Shown: positions 9,666-21,278, counted from the stretch's first letter. The stretch is DNA of 64,000 nt from Porphyra umbilicalis (GCA_002049455.2 KV918765.1:618092-682091), one strand, 5' to 3'. Numbers and translations: made by a program. The notes: generated by a model from the sequence alone, not told the origin.

Positions 9666-11553
9666 CCGGCCCCAGTTGTTGCTTGCCGCAGGAGCACTCC
9701 TGCCAAAAGGATTCCCTGGGGGCACGCCGCAGGGGAAGAGTGATCCCCACCGCTTCCCATGGAATAGTGCCAACCAGACGGTGGGTGTGGGCAGGCACGC
9801 CCACTCGCACGGCGAGGCAAGAAGCCGGGGCCACCCGCGCCCGCCAACACGGTGCGCCAGACACTGCCGTCGAACTTGTTGGATCAAATGCGGTGGTGTG
9901 TCGCGAATCCCCCGAAGATTCCACCGCTACGCGAGGGCCGCACTGCTGACGTGGTCCTGTGTGGTTCCATGGTTTAGGCACACCTGAGTGCCAGTAGCTG
10001 CGCGTCGCCGTAGTTTTCATCGTCCCAGCCGCCCGGGGACTAGCACGTTTGATGTCCGAGGGGCACAAACTTGGGACCACCAGGATCGAGGCGAGCCGAG
10101 GCGCCTCACAGTGTTGAGCAAGCAAGAGCATCCTTCATTCGGCTTTGTCTGCCCCGAGAGGGCCGGCGAATGGCTCGAGAGAGAATGTGTAGTACGAGAC
10201 GCTTCACCAGACACCCACTCGGGCTGAGCCAATCAGGGTCGACCTGTATATTCGCCGGCAGTCCATTGGTCGGCACGGGCACCCGAATGGAACAATTTCT
10301 GCGTGGTGCTGACCCTCGACAACCGTTGCCGGTGGACCAATAAGACAGCAATGATCCAGCCCAAATCATTGTGGACTCGGGCAGTGAAGTCAAGCGGATT
10401 GAAATCGAACCACGTAAATCGAAAACATATAATTATTGAGATACATCTACTACATACAGGGTTCACCAAAAGAGTGTTTGAAAATAATTTCGCATTACAC
10501 GAAATCTCAGAGAAACCATGTATCGTCTGCCTTCTCTCTGAAGCACCTCATTGGCTTGATTCGATTGTGTCAATTCAAGTGAGGCCATATACTGTAACGG
10601 GCCCACAGGACAGCCAATGGGATCGCGTTTGCATTGCACCAACGGAACCAGCAACCCTGTCTGTATTCGACAACCATTGGCGTTGAGCAAAAGAAGGACA
10701 GTTGTTGAGTGTTGTCGTGCCTCCCCCCCCACTCAGCTTCGCCAATCGCATCTGCATGACACATATGGTTAGTTAGCCACGACTCGTCCGCTTGGCCAGC
10801 GCTCGAAACTTGCGTGGTGTGGCCCGGACGCAGGCCAATACCAAGCTTCATGTGGAAGGTGCCGGGAAAAGAGCGGCGACACTGGACAAGCCGCCTTAAT
10901 CTTCAGGGCAGTTGACCGCCGTCGCCGCCACTTGCGGCGACCTCCTGCCCTCCGTTGGGGCACATCGGGGGGAGGTGAGGCCGACGAAGAGCGCCACGCT
11001 GCGGCCGCCGTCCGCGGACAGCCGGGGCGTCCCTAGTAGTGTGTGGCTGCCACCTGACCACTGACACGCCGTCACGCGCCCGTTCGCGCATGGCCGTGTC
11101 ACCCGACAGGCAAGGCGTGGCCGCCGCCAACGCCGGTGCCTGATCATTTTTTCCTGCACGTGACTGTTGGGGTGGGAGGTGCGCGCAAACAATCCAGCGC
11201 CGTGCACGCGCGCCCGAGCCCGCCGCCAGCAGGGCCCCATTGGGCGACGGTGACAGCACGGCGGCCGCCCGCCGACCGCCCGGCAGCCGGCGGACGCCCC
11301 CTTCCCTGACCTCTTTTTGGAGGGCATTCCGTGCGGCGGGCGCAGCAGATTGGAAAGCACGGCACCGCACGCCGACCTCATCAGTAGCTCCGTCCCACCT
11401 CCCCGCCATCACCGCCGCGGTGGCTCGTGCTCAACAGCACCACCACCGGCACGAGCTGCCACCCCGGTGGCCATCTCCATTGCCTTGGCTGGCCCCACTC
11501 TCTACCTTCTCCCCTCTCGACCACTCCCCCTCCCCCCCCCCGTTGTCTCCACC
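9666..11553. other. Intergenic, no supportable gene
   Basis: Mixed-composition DNA. CCAAT or ATTGG motifs are frequent at 10220-10760. The last 500 bases should hold the promoter of the zinc-finger gene that starts at 11554. Open frames are Arg/Gly-rich with no recognisable domain. Confidence 0.45.
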
Positions 11554-12128
11554 ATGGCCCGCGCATTGGCATGTGCCTTGCTGACGGCCCCACCCCCACT
11601 CCCCCCACGCCACGCCAAGGTGATGTCCCCCCCGCCCCCCGCCAGCAGCGCCGCGTCGGCCGCCACCCGCACCGCCCAAGCGGCCCACTTCACTCGCTCT
11701 CTCTCCCCCTGCGGCAACTGTGGGCGGGTCGTTGGCGCGCAAGCCTTCTCCTTTGCGCCGCCCCCAGGCGGTGGGGCGGCCACCACCAGCGTCGCCGCCA
11801 TTGCCGCTGCCGCCGCGGCCGCCGCTGCGGCGTCGGACGCCAATGGCCGCTGCTACTGCTCGGCCGACTGTTACTGGTCGGCGACGCTCGACGCGCGCGG
11901 CGCGCTGCGGAGGCGTACGAAGACGGGCCGCCGGCCGGCGCGGGTTGTGGCGGGCGCCGCCGCCGCCGCCGGTGATGGGGACAAGAAGGGCGGCGACGGC
12001 GGCGACCGTGCGGGCGGCAAGGCAGGGGGGGGCGCTGCGCGGGGTGTGTGGGGGAGAAGCACGCCATGTACGCGCACCACGTGGACGTGCTGCAATCGTC
12101 GTACTGTGGCGGCAAGACCAAGGCGTGA
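11554..12128 (+). CDS. Small zinc-finger protein (CxxC...CSxxC treble-clef type)
   Basis: ATG 11554 has a strong context (caccATGG). After an Ala-rich start the protein contains SLSPCGNCGRVVGAQAFSF, an Ala/Gly insert, then GRCYCSADCYWSATL. This gives a C-x2-C...C-S-x2-C arrangement like FCS or FLZ treble-clef fingers, which usually mediate protein contacts; the Ala insert between the two halves is unusual. The starting frame then turns into basic low complexity. A neighbouring frame gives a sensible end (GEKHAMYAHHVDVLQSSYCG, then GKTKA and a stop at 12126-12128), so I infer an indel near the G run at 12026-12032. About 190 residues. The assignment to FLZ/FCS is tentative. Confidence 0.5.
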
Positions 12129-13648
12129 GAGGGGGGGGGCAGGGCGTTATGACGCTTGTAGGGCCCATGTGGCTCCCTCGCGGAGCCGGTCATCGCGTTC
12201 GCCAATAGAGGTTGTGCAGGCGCACCCGCGGTGCTTGGGACGGTTTCTACCCAACGCCCCCCGTTCTTGCCTTGGTTGCTTCTGTGTCTGTTGCCTAGTG
12301 TTCGGGCCCTCTGCCGTATTTATGGTTGCGTGTGTGTACATAGACGCGGAGCTGTTAGCGAAGTCGTGTGCATGTGGGGAAGGGGATGCATTGGTGCCGA
12401 TGGGGAGACGGCGCTCCTTTGCGGTTTTTTGAATGCATTTATTTCCCTCCATCCGCCGAGCCATGAACAAGGCGAGCGTGCCCGCGCGGCGGTGGCCGCG
12501 CGGCGCGCCCGCCGATCTGTCGTCGGATGGGTGCCAGAGGCCATGCCCCGCCAGTAGGATGCGCCGCCCCTCGCGGACAGCGGGCGGGCGGGCGGCGACG
12601 GGACGGCGGGCCCTGCGACGCGGTGTCGGTCACTCCCTCGCCGCGCTGGTCGCGGCGGCGAAGGCGGCGGCGGCGGCGATGGTGCCGGATCTCCCTTGTG
12701 CTGCTGCGGCCCGACGGCGGCAGCGGCGGCTGCGGGCTCCCCGCGCACAGGGGCTGCGGGGCCCCGCCGGCACCCCTGCCCGCGCGTCGGCAGCGTGCCG
12801 TCAGCGTGCACGCACGGCGGCGCCACGGCGGGCACGTGGCGCACAGCAGCGGCGGCGCGGCGGCGTGGCGCCGCAGCTGCGCACGGGCGCAGCGACCGTC
12901 GCGGGCGGCGGGCGGCGGCGACGGTGGCGGTGGCCGCGGCGGCAGCGGCAACTATGTTGCGGCCGCTGCGACGGTGGCGGCGATGGTGCCCGCCGCCGCT
13001 GCGGCAGCTGCCGCCGCGGCGGTGGCGGTGGCGGTGGCCGTGGCGGCGGCTGTGGCGGCGGCCGCTGGGGGCGACGCCGCGACGCGCGGGCGCCCCAGGC
13101 GCCGCTTGCGCTGCTCCCCGCCGTGGCGCCGACCGTCGCCGGCGCGCGCGGTTGCCGCGGCGGCGCGCGCACGGGCGCGTGGCGTGGGGTGCGGGGCGTG
13201 ACATATCGGCCGCCGCGGTGCCGACGCCGCGGGCCGGCGGCTGTGGAGCCGCGAGGCGGGGTGGGCAAGGAAGGGGCGGGCCGGGACCGCGGCGCGTGTC
13301 GGTGTGCGCCAGTGCGGGAGGGTGGCGCCGCGGGCCGGGCGGGTGCGGCCGCTGCGTGCGCACCGCGGGTGTCCCATTGAGTTGGTTTACTCCCGCCTGC
13401 AAGCGCCGCCTCGACGGAGAAAGCCGAGCAGCGCCTGGATCACACTGTAAAATATACCCGGTGCAGTCAACGGCCACGAGCCACGCGGCGAGGCCGCGCA
13501 GGTACCCGCCAACGGTCGGTTGCACCGCCCCCCCTCTCGCCCCCATCCAGACTCGTCCCCCACCCCAGTTCGCGCCGTCCCGGCGCGTAGCGCAGTCCCC
13601 CCCCCCCCCCCCCCCCCCCCGCCGCCACAATCCCGCGAGCCCCATCCG
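12129..13648. other. Region between zinc-finger and transporter genes, no clear gene
   Basis: Positions 12129-12430 look like the 3' UTR of the zinc-finger gene. From 12470 to 13370 both strands are open over GC-repeat DNA coding Ala, Gly or Arg runs. I cannot choose a strand or find a motif. A 24-base C run ends at 13620, just downstream of the transporter stop. Confidence 0.45.
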
Positions 13649-16600
13649 TCAAAACCCCATGGCGAGCATCAACACGTAGCCAAAGGACACGACCACCGCT
13701 GCCGAAATGAGCGTCATGGGCGTGCCGAGCTTAATCACGTCCGACGCGTGGAGGTACCGCTTGCCCGTCTCGTTCTCCACCGACACGCTCGCCATGTTGG
13801 GGAAGCTGCTGACGGGCAGCGCCATCGCCCCCGAGCAGGCGAGGACGGAGCCCATGACCAGCAGCCGCGGGTGGCCAACCGACGCCCCGACTTCGGCAAT
13901 GACCGGCAGGACGATCAGCGCCGAGACGGTGTGGGAGATGGCGTTGGAGACGAGGGACATAAAGATGGCAAAGACCGCAAACACCTGCCACAGGCTGCTG
14001 TGGCGGAGGAAGTAGTGGAGAGCGCCAGCGACCAGCGACAGGAGCGTCGACGACTGGACGGCAGCGCCGAGCGCAATGCCGCCCGCCACCAGGTACACGA
14101 CGTTCCACGGCAAGTTGTTAAAGTCTTCCTTGGTCAGAATGCCCGTCCCGAAAAAGACGAGGATGGGCAACACCGCCACCAGCCCGTCCGCCCCCGCCAC
14201 TGCCAGCGTCGGTTTGTAACACCAGAGGCCGACGGTGACCAGAAGAGTCGTGATGACCAGGTAGTGGGGCCATTCAAACCGCTCCGTGTGGCGGGGGATA
14301 AGCGGCAACGTCACGTCGCCCGGGCGGAACCAGGCCATGAGCACCGCGTGCGCGGCGAGCACCATAATGATGCACTGTGGGAGGGTGGCGGCCATCCACT
14401 CGATAAAGGACACCTGGTGGAGGCCCTTGAGTTGGCCGAGCGCGACCGCGTTTTGGGGCGACGCGATGGGCGACGGCATGCCCCCAATGTTGGACGCGAT
14501 CGCCACACCGAGCAGAATGCACTGCACAAAGTGGTTGCTCGACGGCGGCAGCCCGCGGAGGACGGGCAGGACGACCGAGTTGAGCAGCACCGGCGACGCT
14601 ACGTTGCTCACCCACATGGAGAGGAACACGGCCAGGAGCATCACCGTGAGCAGCACCGACGACGGGCGGCGGACGCGGGAGAGGACGGCGGTGGCAGCGA
14701 CCTTGTCGAGGCCAAGCTTGGACAGCGCCGCCGCCAGCGAGTAGACACAAATGATGAGCATGATGACTTGGTCGCCCATGGCCGCCATCACCGCGTGCGC
14801 CGCGTCGCCAGCGTGCAGCGGCTTGCCGTCCGGCGCCAAAAATACGCGCAACATAACCGCCGCGGGCGCCACCCCCAGGGACGTGACGTACAGCGGGAGT
14901 GCCTCCGTCGCCCACAGGAAGGAGGTCAGCACAAGGAGCGCGAGGCAGCGGTCGGCGGCCGCGGGGGAGCCCACGTCGGAGCTGCGGAGTTTGGCGCCTC
15001 CGCCGCGCCCCGAGGAGCCCCCCACCTCCCCCTGCGGCAGCCGCGCGGTGATGGCGCCGGGGTAGAGCAAGATGGCGGCAAACACCGCCAGGCCGACGGC
15101 CAGTAGAAATGGCCGCGCGGCGAGCGTGACCGCCGAGCTGCTCGTCGAGCCGCCCCGCTTCTTGGAGCGCACCGCCGCGACGCGGCGCTCCGACTGCAGC
15201 ATATCCCGCCAAATGGTGTTGCGCTCCCAGATGAGCAGGTCGCGGAGGCCTTCGGTCAGCTCCTCCCGCGCGGCCTCCGTGTCGCCCCCCCAAAAGAGGT
15301 CGGCAAACTCCCGCTCCGTGCGTTGGCGGAGGGCGGTGAGCGCGTCGCGCTTGCAAAACGCGCGGGTGCGACCGAGCTTGTCCATGTACGCCGCCCGCGT
15401 CGACCGCTCCACATTTTTGTCGTGCTTTTTGAGGATCTTGTCAAAGCCGGTGGCGTTGAGCTCGGCAAAGTTGATCAACTCGGTGAGCTCCAGGTAGTGC
15501 TCCACGTAGCGGCGTTGGAGCGCCGAGTCGCCCCCCTCCAGGGCGGCGGTCTCGTCGCGGCGGCCGGCCGCCTGCCCGAGCGCAGCCGTAATCTTCTCGA
15601 GGGCAACAACCATCCGCGCGTAAAAGTTGTCGACTTTGGTCGCCTCCCCGTCGAGGCGGCGGAAAAACGTCGACTCAATGGCGTTAAACTCGGCAGTCAG
15701 CCCGTCGACGCCCATCCGCGCGAGCGTCGCCGCCGCCACGTCGGCGGGCACCCCGAGCGTCGCCGACGGCGGCACCGGGCCGCGGCCGGCGGCGGCCGGG
15801 GGGAGCGCCGCCCCCCCCCCCCCCCCGCCCCGCCCACCACCACGAGCGGGCCCGCCACCCCCGTGGGCGGCCCGCCTCGCGGTCCCGGCAGGGCCCGCAC
15901 GGCGGCCGACGTGAGCCCCACCCCCACTGGCCGGCCGCCCGGCGCGTCCGCCCACCCGTCCGCCGTCTCGTCCGAGCGCAGCAGCGGGGAGCGCTCCGAC
16001 GGGGATTCCGGCGGCGGCGCCGGCGGCGGCACGCGGGGCGACGTTGGCGCACTCGACGAGCCCGGCGACGAGGGCGGCGACGGCGACGCGGGCGCCCCGT
16101 CGTCGCGGCCTTCCGCAGCCGCGTCGTGGGCGCCGCCGCCGACGCCGCCGCCGCTGCCGGCCGCCCCGTGGTGGCTACTCCGGTGGGCGAGCGTCGCGAG
16201 CTCCGCGAGCACGAGGTGGGAGGCCGACCGCTGGAAGCGGTTGCGCCCGCCGCCCGCCCCGCCGCCACCCGTGCCGTCCCGCCCGCTGTCGCTGCGGGCG
16301 GCAGAGCCGCCGCCGCCGCCGCCGCCGCCGCCGCTGGCGCCCAGCCGGTGCACCGTACCGGCCGCCATCAAGGTGGCGGACACCAACCGGCCGCCACCGC
16401 CGCCACCGCCACCGCTACCGCCACCACCGCCATCACCGCCACCGCCGCCACCGCTGACGCCGACGCCGCCGCCGGTCGGCGGCGGCAGTGGCGGCGCGAT
16501 GCCGCCGGGCGCCGAAGACGACGCCGGCTGCGGCGCCGCGTGGCCATACGTCACGGGCCGGGTGGCTTCCGCGCGGGACAGGGCCACGCCCGACGCGGGC

Positions 16601-16776
16601 GGTCCGCCGGCGGCCGCCGTGGCGGCTGCCACCCGTGGCCCATTGTGGCGGGCGTTGAACAGCGCGTCATGCACCCGCTTGAGCGCCGTAATCACCTTTT
16701 TCAGGCGCGCATAGTTCATGTAGTGCAGCTGCCACTCGGCGACACTGTTGTACGCGAGTTGCTTGGAGAACTTCAT
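13649..16776 (-). CDS. SPX-domain SLC13-type phosphate transporter (Pho87/90/91-like)
   Basis: The start at 16776 gives the classic SPX N-terminus MKFSKQLAYNSVAEWQLHYM. A Gly/Ser/Ala-rich insert of about 300 residues follows. The rest of SPX then appears (AEFNAIESTFFRRLDGEATK, FDKILKKHDKNVERSTRAAY), with the Lys-rich surface known to bind inositol pyrophosphates. The C-terminal half is a DASS/SLC13 symporter with about 12 spans, including FLWATEALPLYVTSLGV, MWVSNVASPVLLNSVVLPVL, GVAIASNIGGMPSPIASPQN and SLVSNAISHTVSALIVLPVI, the two SN-type signature regions. SPX gates transport by phosphate status in yeast homologues; phosphate/sodium symport at the vacuole or plasma membrane is inferred. 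N- and C-parts lie in different frames, joined at the C/G run at 15811-15830. About 1,040 residues. It ends with MLAMGF at 13649. Confidence 0.88.
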
Positions 16777-17582
16777 GGCGGCGGTCGGGGGGGGGGGGCG
16801 CCCAAGCGCTCCCAGATTTAACGCCCGCACCACGGGGGAGGGGGCGGGGGGGGAGGGGCAGATACACGACGCCCCTGCCGCCACACTCGCCGGCCGCTTG
16901 CACAGGCCACGCGCGTGGCCCCTAAAGGTCCCGCCCCGGGGCACCGCAGTGGCACGGCTGGCGGGCACCCGCCCGCCCGTCCCGTCGGCGCGCGCCCAAT
17001 GTCAGGCGGCGCCGGTCCAGGAGCCCCCACCCCCACCCGCCGCCACAAAAAAACGGGATGGTGGCGGCCGCCCGGCGGCCGCCGCGCATACCCCGAACGG
17101 CCGGGGGCAGGGGCCGTGCGGGCGCCCACGGCACCGCGCCGATGCCAGCCGCGCACGGGGCGCGCGCCGCCGCGGGGACGAGCCGGGTGTTGCACAAAAG
17201 CACGCAGCACCAGCAACAAGGGATAACAAGACAATAGAAGGGAGAGCGGGGGAAGGGCAAGGGCGGGGGGGGGGGGGGGTGCTCGACTGTCAGAGCGCAC
17301 GGCGCCGCCGGGGACGCCGCCGCGCACCACCACCCGCTGGCGCCGACGGGAGAACCCGCCGTCAACGCGGGGTCGAGGTGCCGCACGCCGGTCGACCGCG
17401 CTTGGTCGGGGCTTCCGCGGTCTCGCCGCGTCGCGCGCCGGGCCCATCTCGGCGAGACCCACGAACTTACGTAGTGCTTGCCCGCCTACTTGTCCCCGTC
17501 TGGACTCGTGCAACAGTTACACTCAGAGTGGATATAGTACCAGTGAAGACTTCACCTAAATAACTGAAAACGCGTTCGCGGA
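16777..17582. other. Upstream of the transporter gene, no gene seen
   Basis: Contains the presumed promoter and 5' UTR of the minus-strand transporter gene, including a G run just upstream of its ATG. The remaining frames are Arg/Pro-rich and unconvincing. A less GC-rich patch at 17510-17582 leads into the dispersed repeat. Confidence 0.5.
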
Positions 17583-17650
17583 ACTGAAAGCGCGTTCGCG
17601 AAAACACCCTGGACTTGCAAAACGATAGAACTGTTTTCACACGACGAAAG
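17583..17650 (+). repeat. Dispersed repeat, copy 2 (68 bp)
   Basis: Second copy of the repeat at 6640-6707, in the same orientation. Its first 18 bases are also partly duplicated just upstream (actgaaaacgcgttcgcgga at 17567). It abuts the 3' end of a degraded minus-strand coding stretch. Confidence 0.8.
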
Positions 17651-18520
17651 ATACATAGGCAAGTCGAGCACCGCCTCCCGGGTGAGCGTCACCTGCACGA
17701 CCGGTGCCGCTTGGGAGCGCACGTACAAGCGGGAGATCAGAAAAAAGGAGACGAGGAAGGCGGCAATGGCGGCGGTGGTGGCGGTCGCCGACGTGACCAC
17801 CGCTTGCTGGCGTAGGGGGCGCTCCGCTCACCGCCGCCGCGGCGTCCACCGCGGCCCGCACGAGCGGCAGCTGCTGCCGTCGGGGGGGTACCTGCCCACT
17901 GGTGGGTAGCGGCCGCCCGCACGCTCCTCGGCGACCAGCGCTTTGTCTTCGTCCGAGGGGGGGTAGGTGATCGCCGCGAGGGGCTCCTGCCGCACCCACC
18001 GGAGGGTCAGCAGCGGCCGCCACCGCCGTGGCGGGCGGCGGCTGCCACCGAGGCACGGCCGCCACCATCCGAGCAACCACCGGCCGACGCTGGCTGGGCA
18101 GTCGTCGCTTGCCGCAGCGCAGACTCGAGGCCGAGCTGCGCGATGCGCACGTGCGCGGCGGCGACGCGGTGGATGGGGAGGGGGGGTATGTGGGGCCACA
18201 GAGGGGGAGGGGGGGGGAAGAAGCCGTCGATGGCACGGGGGGCGGGCGGCGGGGTGGAGCGAGAAAATAGTAGGGGCGCCACGCCGCCGCCCCCGCCGCC
18301 GCCGGCACCGCCGCGGCCGCGGCCGCCGCAGCCGCGGGCGCCACTCGCTGCCGTGTGCGGGCGCGCGTCGTGCGCACGGTCGTCCACTGCTCACCGCCGC
18401 GTCGACGGCAGGCGCGGCGGCAACACCGCCAGCGGCGGTGGCCGCCGCCCCCACGCGCCGCGCGCGGGTGTTGCGGGAAGGGACGCGACCACGCAGGCCG
18501 CAGCGCATTCAGCGCCGACA
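17651..18520 (-). pseudogene. Degraded or 3'-truncated minus-strand gene with one membrane span
   Basis: Sensible peptide patches appear on the minus strand in three frames: IHRVAAAHVRIAQLGLESAL, then WVRQEPLAAITYPPSDEDKA with LVAEERAGG, then a membrane span and tail (AAIAAFLVSFFLISRLYVRS, QAAPVVQVTLTREAVLDLPM). The last patch runs directly into the dispersed repeat, where similarity to protein-like sequence ends. Separate G/C runs lie between the patches. It could be a live gene with assembly indels whose 3' end was displaced by the repeat. No family is recognised. Confidence 0.35.
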
Positions 18521-18849
18521 CGACCCCCTGTTTGAAGAATCAAAACAGCGTCTCCCACAGGGCCCGCAGAGCCCGATTCTGGCCAACTACCGCGGAATTG
18601 CGACATCATGGCCGTTCATCGCCGCGTTCACCTGCCCCCACGACCCCGTAAACGCCGCACCTGCCCTCACGCACCTTTTTAACCACGATTCTGCTTCCGC
18701 GGACCGTACGGGCGACGAAGACGTCGCTACCTCTAGCAACTTCACAGAAAGATGCGGGCAGCCCCGGCGCATGTTCCCATAGTCAAGAAAGCGCCGGGGG
18801 ACGTCCTCCAACGGCGTAGGGAGCCAAACGGACCGCCAAAAACGTTTTT

Positions 18850-18941
18850 AAGTACTCCCGCAACGTGCACTAGAAAAAAGGACTTTTTTTTTCGGCGTGT
18901 GGGTGTGAGAAAGCACCCTAGACTAAAGTCCAGGGAAATAA
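18850..18941 (+). repeat. Dispersed repeat pair, copy A
   Basis: Begins aagtactcccgcaacgtgca, continues ctagaaaaaa, and ends near ctaaagtccagggaaat. A diverged copy in the same orientation lies at 21890-21984. Confidence 0.65.
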
Positions 18942-18951
18942 CCTGGACTTT
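18925..18951. repeat. Perfect 10-bp inverted repeat
   Basis: Arms aaagtccagg and cctggacttt around a 7-base loop. It overlaps the end of the dispersed repeat copy A and may be the end of a small foldback element. Confidence 0.8.
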
Positions 18952-19283
18952 TTTACAGCATTCGAAGCAGCCGCCCTCGCGCGGCCGGGCGTGCTCGGCA
19001 AACGAGCCACCGCCAACAAGCACCGCCGCCGCCGCCGCCCGCGCCGCCGCCGTCACCGCCGCCCCCCCCCCCCCAACCACAAGCAGACTAATACCCCTGC
19101 ACCACCAGGCGTGCACAGTATTCATGCCGCCTTCGATGTTTTGGCTCGCCGCCTGCAAGCAACTCCAGTACCTGTTGGAAAAAAAACGAAACGGACGGGC
19201 CACACAAGCAAGGCAGACGCCGCGCGCCCCAAGCCCGTCGGCATCGACCGCCGCGGCAGACGGTGCGACCTCAGCTATCTCCC

Positions 19284-20280
19284 TCACCGGTGCCAATGGG
19301 CTGGCGGCGCGCAGCGTCCGTCACGCTTACTGTCCTCGTACAGCAGCGACCCATGGTCAGGCAACACCGTGGCACCCTTCGGCTGCCGCCCCAACCGCTG
19401 CCGCGTCTGGACCGCCACAACCGCCGCCGTCTCCTCCCGCCCCCCCCCCCCCAGACCGTCTTCACGGCCGCCGCCATCGGCCCGCCGCTCTCCCGCACAG
19501 CCGCCCCCGGCCGCCGCCGCCGGCCCGCCGATGCACCCGTCCCGGTCGCCACGGCCGCGGCAGCTGGGCGCCGCCGCCGCCGCCGCAGGAAGCGTGCCGT
19601 CGAACTCCGCGCCGCCGTCCCCCACCGGCGCATCGGCGGCGGTGCGCAGGCCCGCTAATAGCGGCAGCGGCGACGGTGGGACCATGGATCACAGCCCGCC
19701 GCCGCCGCCGTCGCCGTCACAGCCACCTGCCGTCGCGATGGTGGGGGCGATGGCGGCGGCAGCCATTGCAGGGGAGGCGGCGGTGGCGCTGCCGGCGCCC
19801 TTCCTCGCTCCCAACGGCGGCGCAGCTCGTCCGCCGTCAGACTGTGGCGGGGGCGAGGAGTGGGTGGGCGCAGCAGCGGGCGGGGCCGCCGTCAACAATG
19901 TCGCCGCGTCGGCGCGGGGGGGGGGCGGTGGCGCCTCGGACCACGCCATATCGCGCACGACGAGCGTTGCGGCCGCCGGCGGGGCGAGGCGTCGGGCGCC
20001 GCGGTCCGTGCAGATGACGTGGTGGCGGACGGTCGCCACGGTGGCCACGGCGGGGACAGCCACACGCGCGTGCTGGAGGGTGGGTGGTGCTGGTCGCCCC
20101 ATCGGCGCGGCGGCCGACCGCGCGCCGGCGGTGTTGGTCGCGGGCGGTCGCTCACCGACGCGCGCGCGGGGGGTGTGTCGGGCGTGTGCGGCCGCCGCGG
20201 TGGTGACCCCGACGACAGCGGTGGTGCGGCCGTCGGCAGCTCCCGCCGGCCGACCGGGAGCCCTCTCCTCCAGGCCGATG
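19284..20280 (-). CDS. Possible Ala/Gly-rich protein, unidentified
   Basis: The minus strand carries patches that read like protein rather than pure low complexity: RHHVICTDRGARRLAPPAAA with TLVVRDMAW, and at the end RQRLGRQPKGATVLPDHGSL with LYEDSKRDG, finishing at a stop at 19284. They share one frame but are separated by a stop near 19690, so either an intron or an indel is needed. The plus strand is also open over most of this interval, with equally long Ala/Pro frames, so even the strand is uncertain. Confidence 0.25.
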
Positions 20281-20309
20281 GGTCGCGAGCGTTTGCTTGA
20301 AGATTCGAA

Positions 20310-20550
20310 CAGAATGTCCCTTGCTTGTCCCGTGAAGCGCTCACCGCCGGACATAACCACAAAATACAGTCCATACGTCTGCCCAGATCGACGTTTCCGG
20401 CGGTCTGAACCAGGGGTCTTCAAGCGTGCCCATTTCAGAATAGCGTCTGCGTATTCCGTATGATCCATGACAACATCCGCGTATGTCGAGCGCAAGAGGT
20501 CAGGTTCAAGAGTACTTTCCAGCCAGCAAAGGACAAGCGTACATTTCCGC
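20310..20550 (-). pseudogene. Coding remnant 1, unidentified family
   Basis: The minus strand reads KCTLVLCWLESTLEPDLLRS, TYADVVMDHTEYADAILKWA, then RRKRRSGQTYGLYFVVMSGG and FTGQARDILFESS, without a start codon or upstream support. A related, diverged remnant is at 21377-21700; the two align around the shared word gtactcttga. The MITE-like repeat copy 1 lies between them. It may be a fragment of an unrecognised mobile or host gene. Confidence 0.35.
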
Positions 20551-20591
20551 GTTTTTTGAAGCTATATCTTGACCAATCATATTGGCGAATT

Positions 20592-21278
20592 CCCTGGCCT
20601 TTAGGACAGGGTGCTCTCAAAGCGTAGTGATGCACAAATGTACTTAGATCACGAGACTTGCACTCCGTTTCAGAGGTGGCAGTCTGCTTTGTGTCCTCCG
20701 GGATCTGAAGGCGTGTCAGCGTTGGAAGGGTCGCGATGACGCTAACAGCGATAGAGTTACGTGGTTGAGAAGGACTGTCCTGCCACAAGGGTCACAGGGC
20801 CTGGACGGCACCTGCCCCCCTGCCCCCCCGCACTCCCCCAAGTTGCGCGCGGCGACCGCGCGCAGTGACTTCCGGGGTCCGACGCGCCCACGATGACCCG
20901 CGGGTGATCCTGCCTGCGCGCCGGCTTCTGTTGCGGCAGCTCGTCGGGGGTTCCTGACGCCATGTAGCGGCGAGGATAGAGGCCCCATCGCGCGCCGGTC
21001 CGTCCCACCGGCCCACCGGTGCGCTGTGTCGGCCGCCCCGCCCGCCGTGCGCAGGTGCGCTGCGCGGCGGATAGACGGCCTGTCCCGTCGGCGTCGCGCG
21101 AAGCCGGCGGGCCGCAGCCGCTGCGGTGGCAGCGGCGGCACCACTTTGGACGCCACACGTTCCCCCCGCCACAGCAACGTGGCTGTACGTGCCCCCGTGC
21201 GCGCTTGCGGCTATGGAGCCGGCCGGCTTGCCCGGTGTCGATGCGTCGCCGAGCGCGCCACCGCCCTGAAGGCCAGGG
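20592..21278 (-). mobile_element. MITE-like repeat, copy 1 (687 bp, inverted orientation)
   Basis: Bounded by ccctggcctttagg at 20592 and its partial reverse complement (cctgaaggccaggg) at 21278. It is the reverse complement of the copies at 50974 and 58310. All three contain the same landmarks in order: the TIR, a GC-rich core with a conserved gcgcacctgc, gatcacccgcggg, cgcgaccctt, and a tail of actttgagagcaccctgtcc. It codes for nothing recognisable. About 20 bases beyond the outer TIR (ggcacgtgcgygca) are also shared by all copies. Confidence 0.85.

Larger units (their letters stand above)
18521..19283. other. Intergenic, holds a dispersed repeat and a hairpin
   Basis: No gene is supported. 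The notable contents are the repeat at 18850-18941 and a 10-bp perfect hairpin at 18925-18951 (aaagtccagg, loop gaaataa, cctggacttt). Confidence 0.5.
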
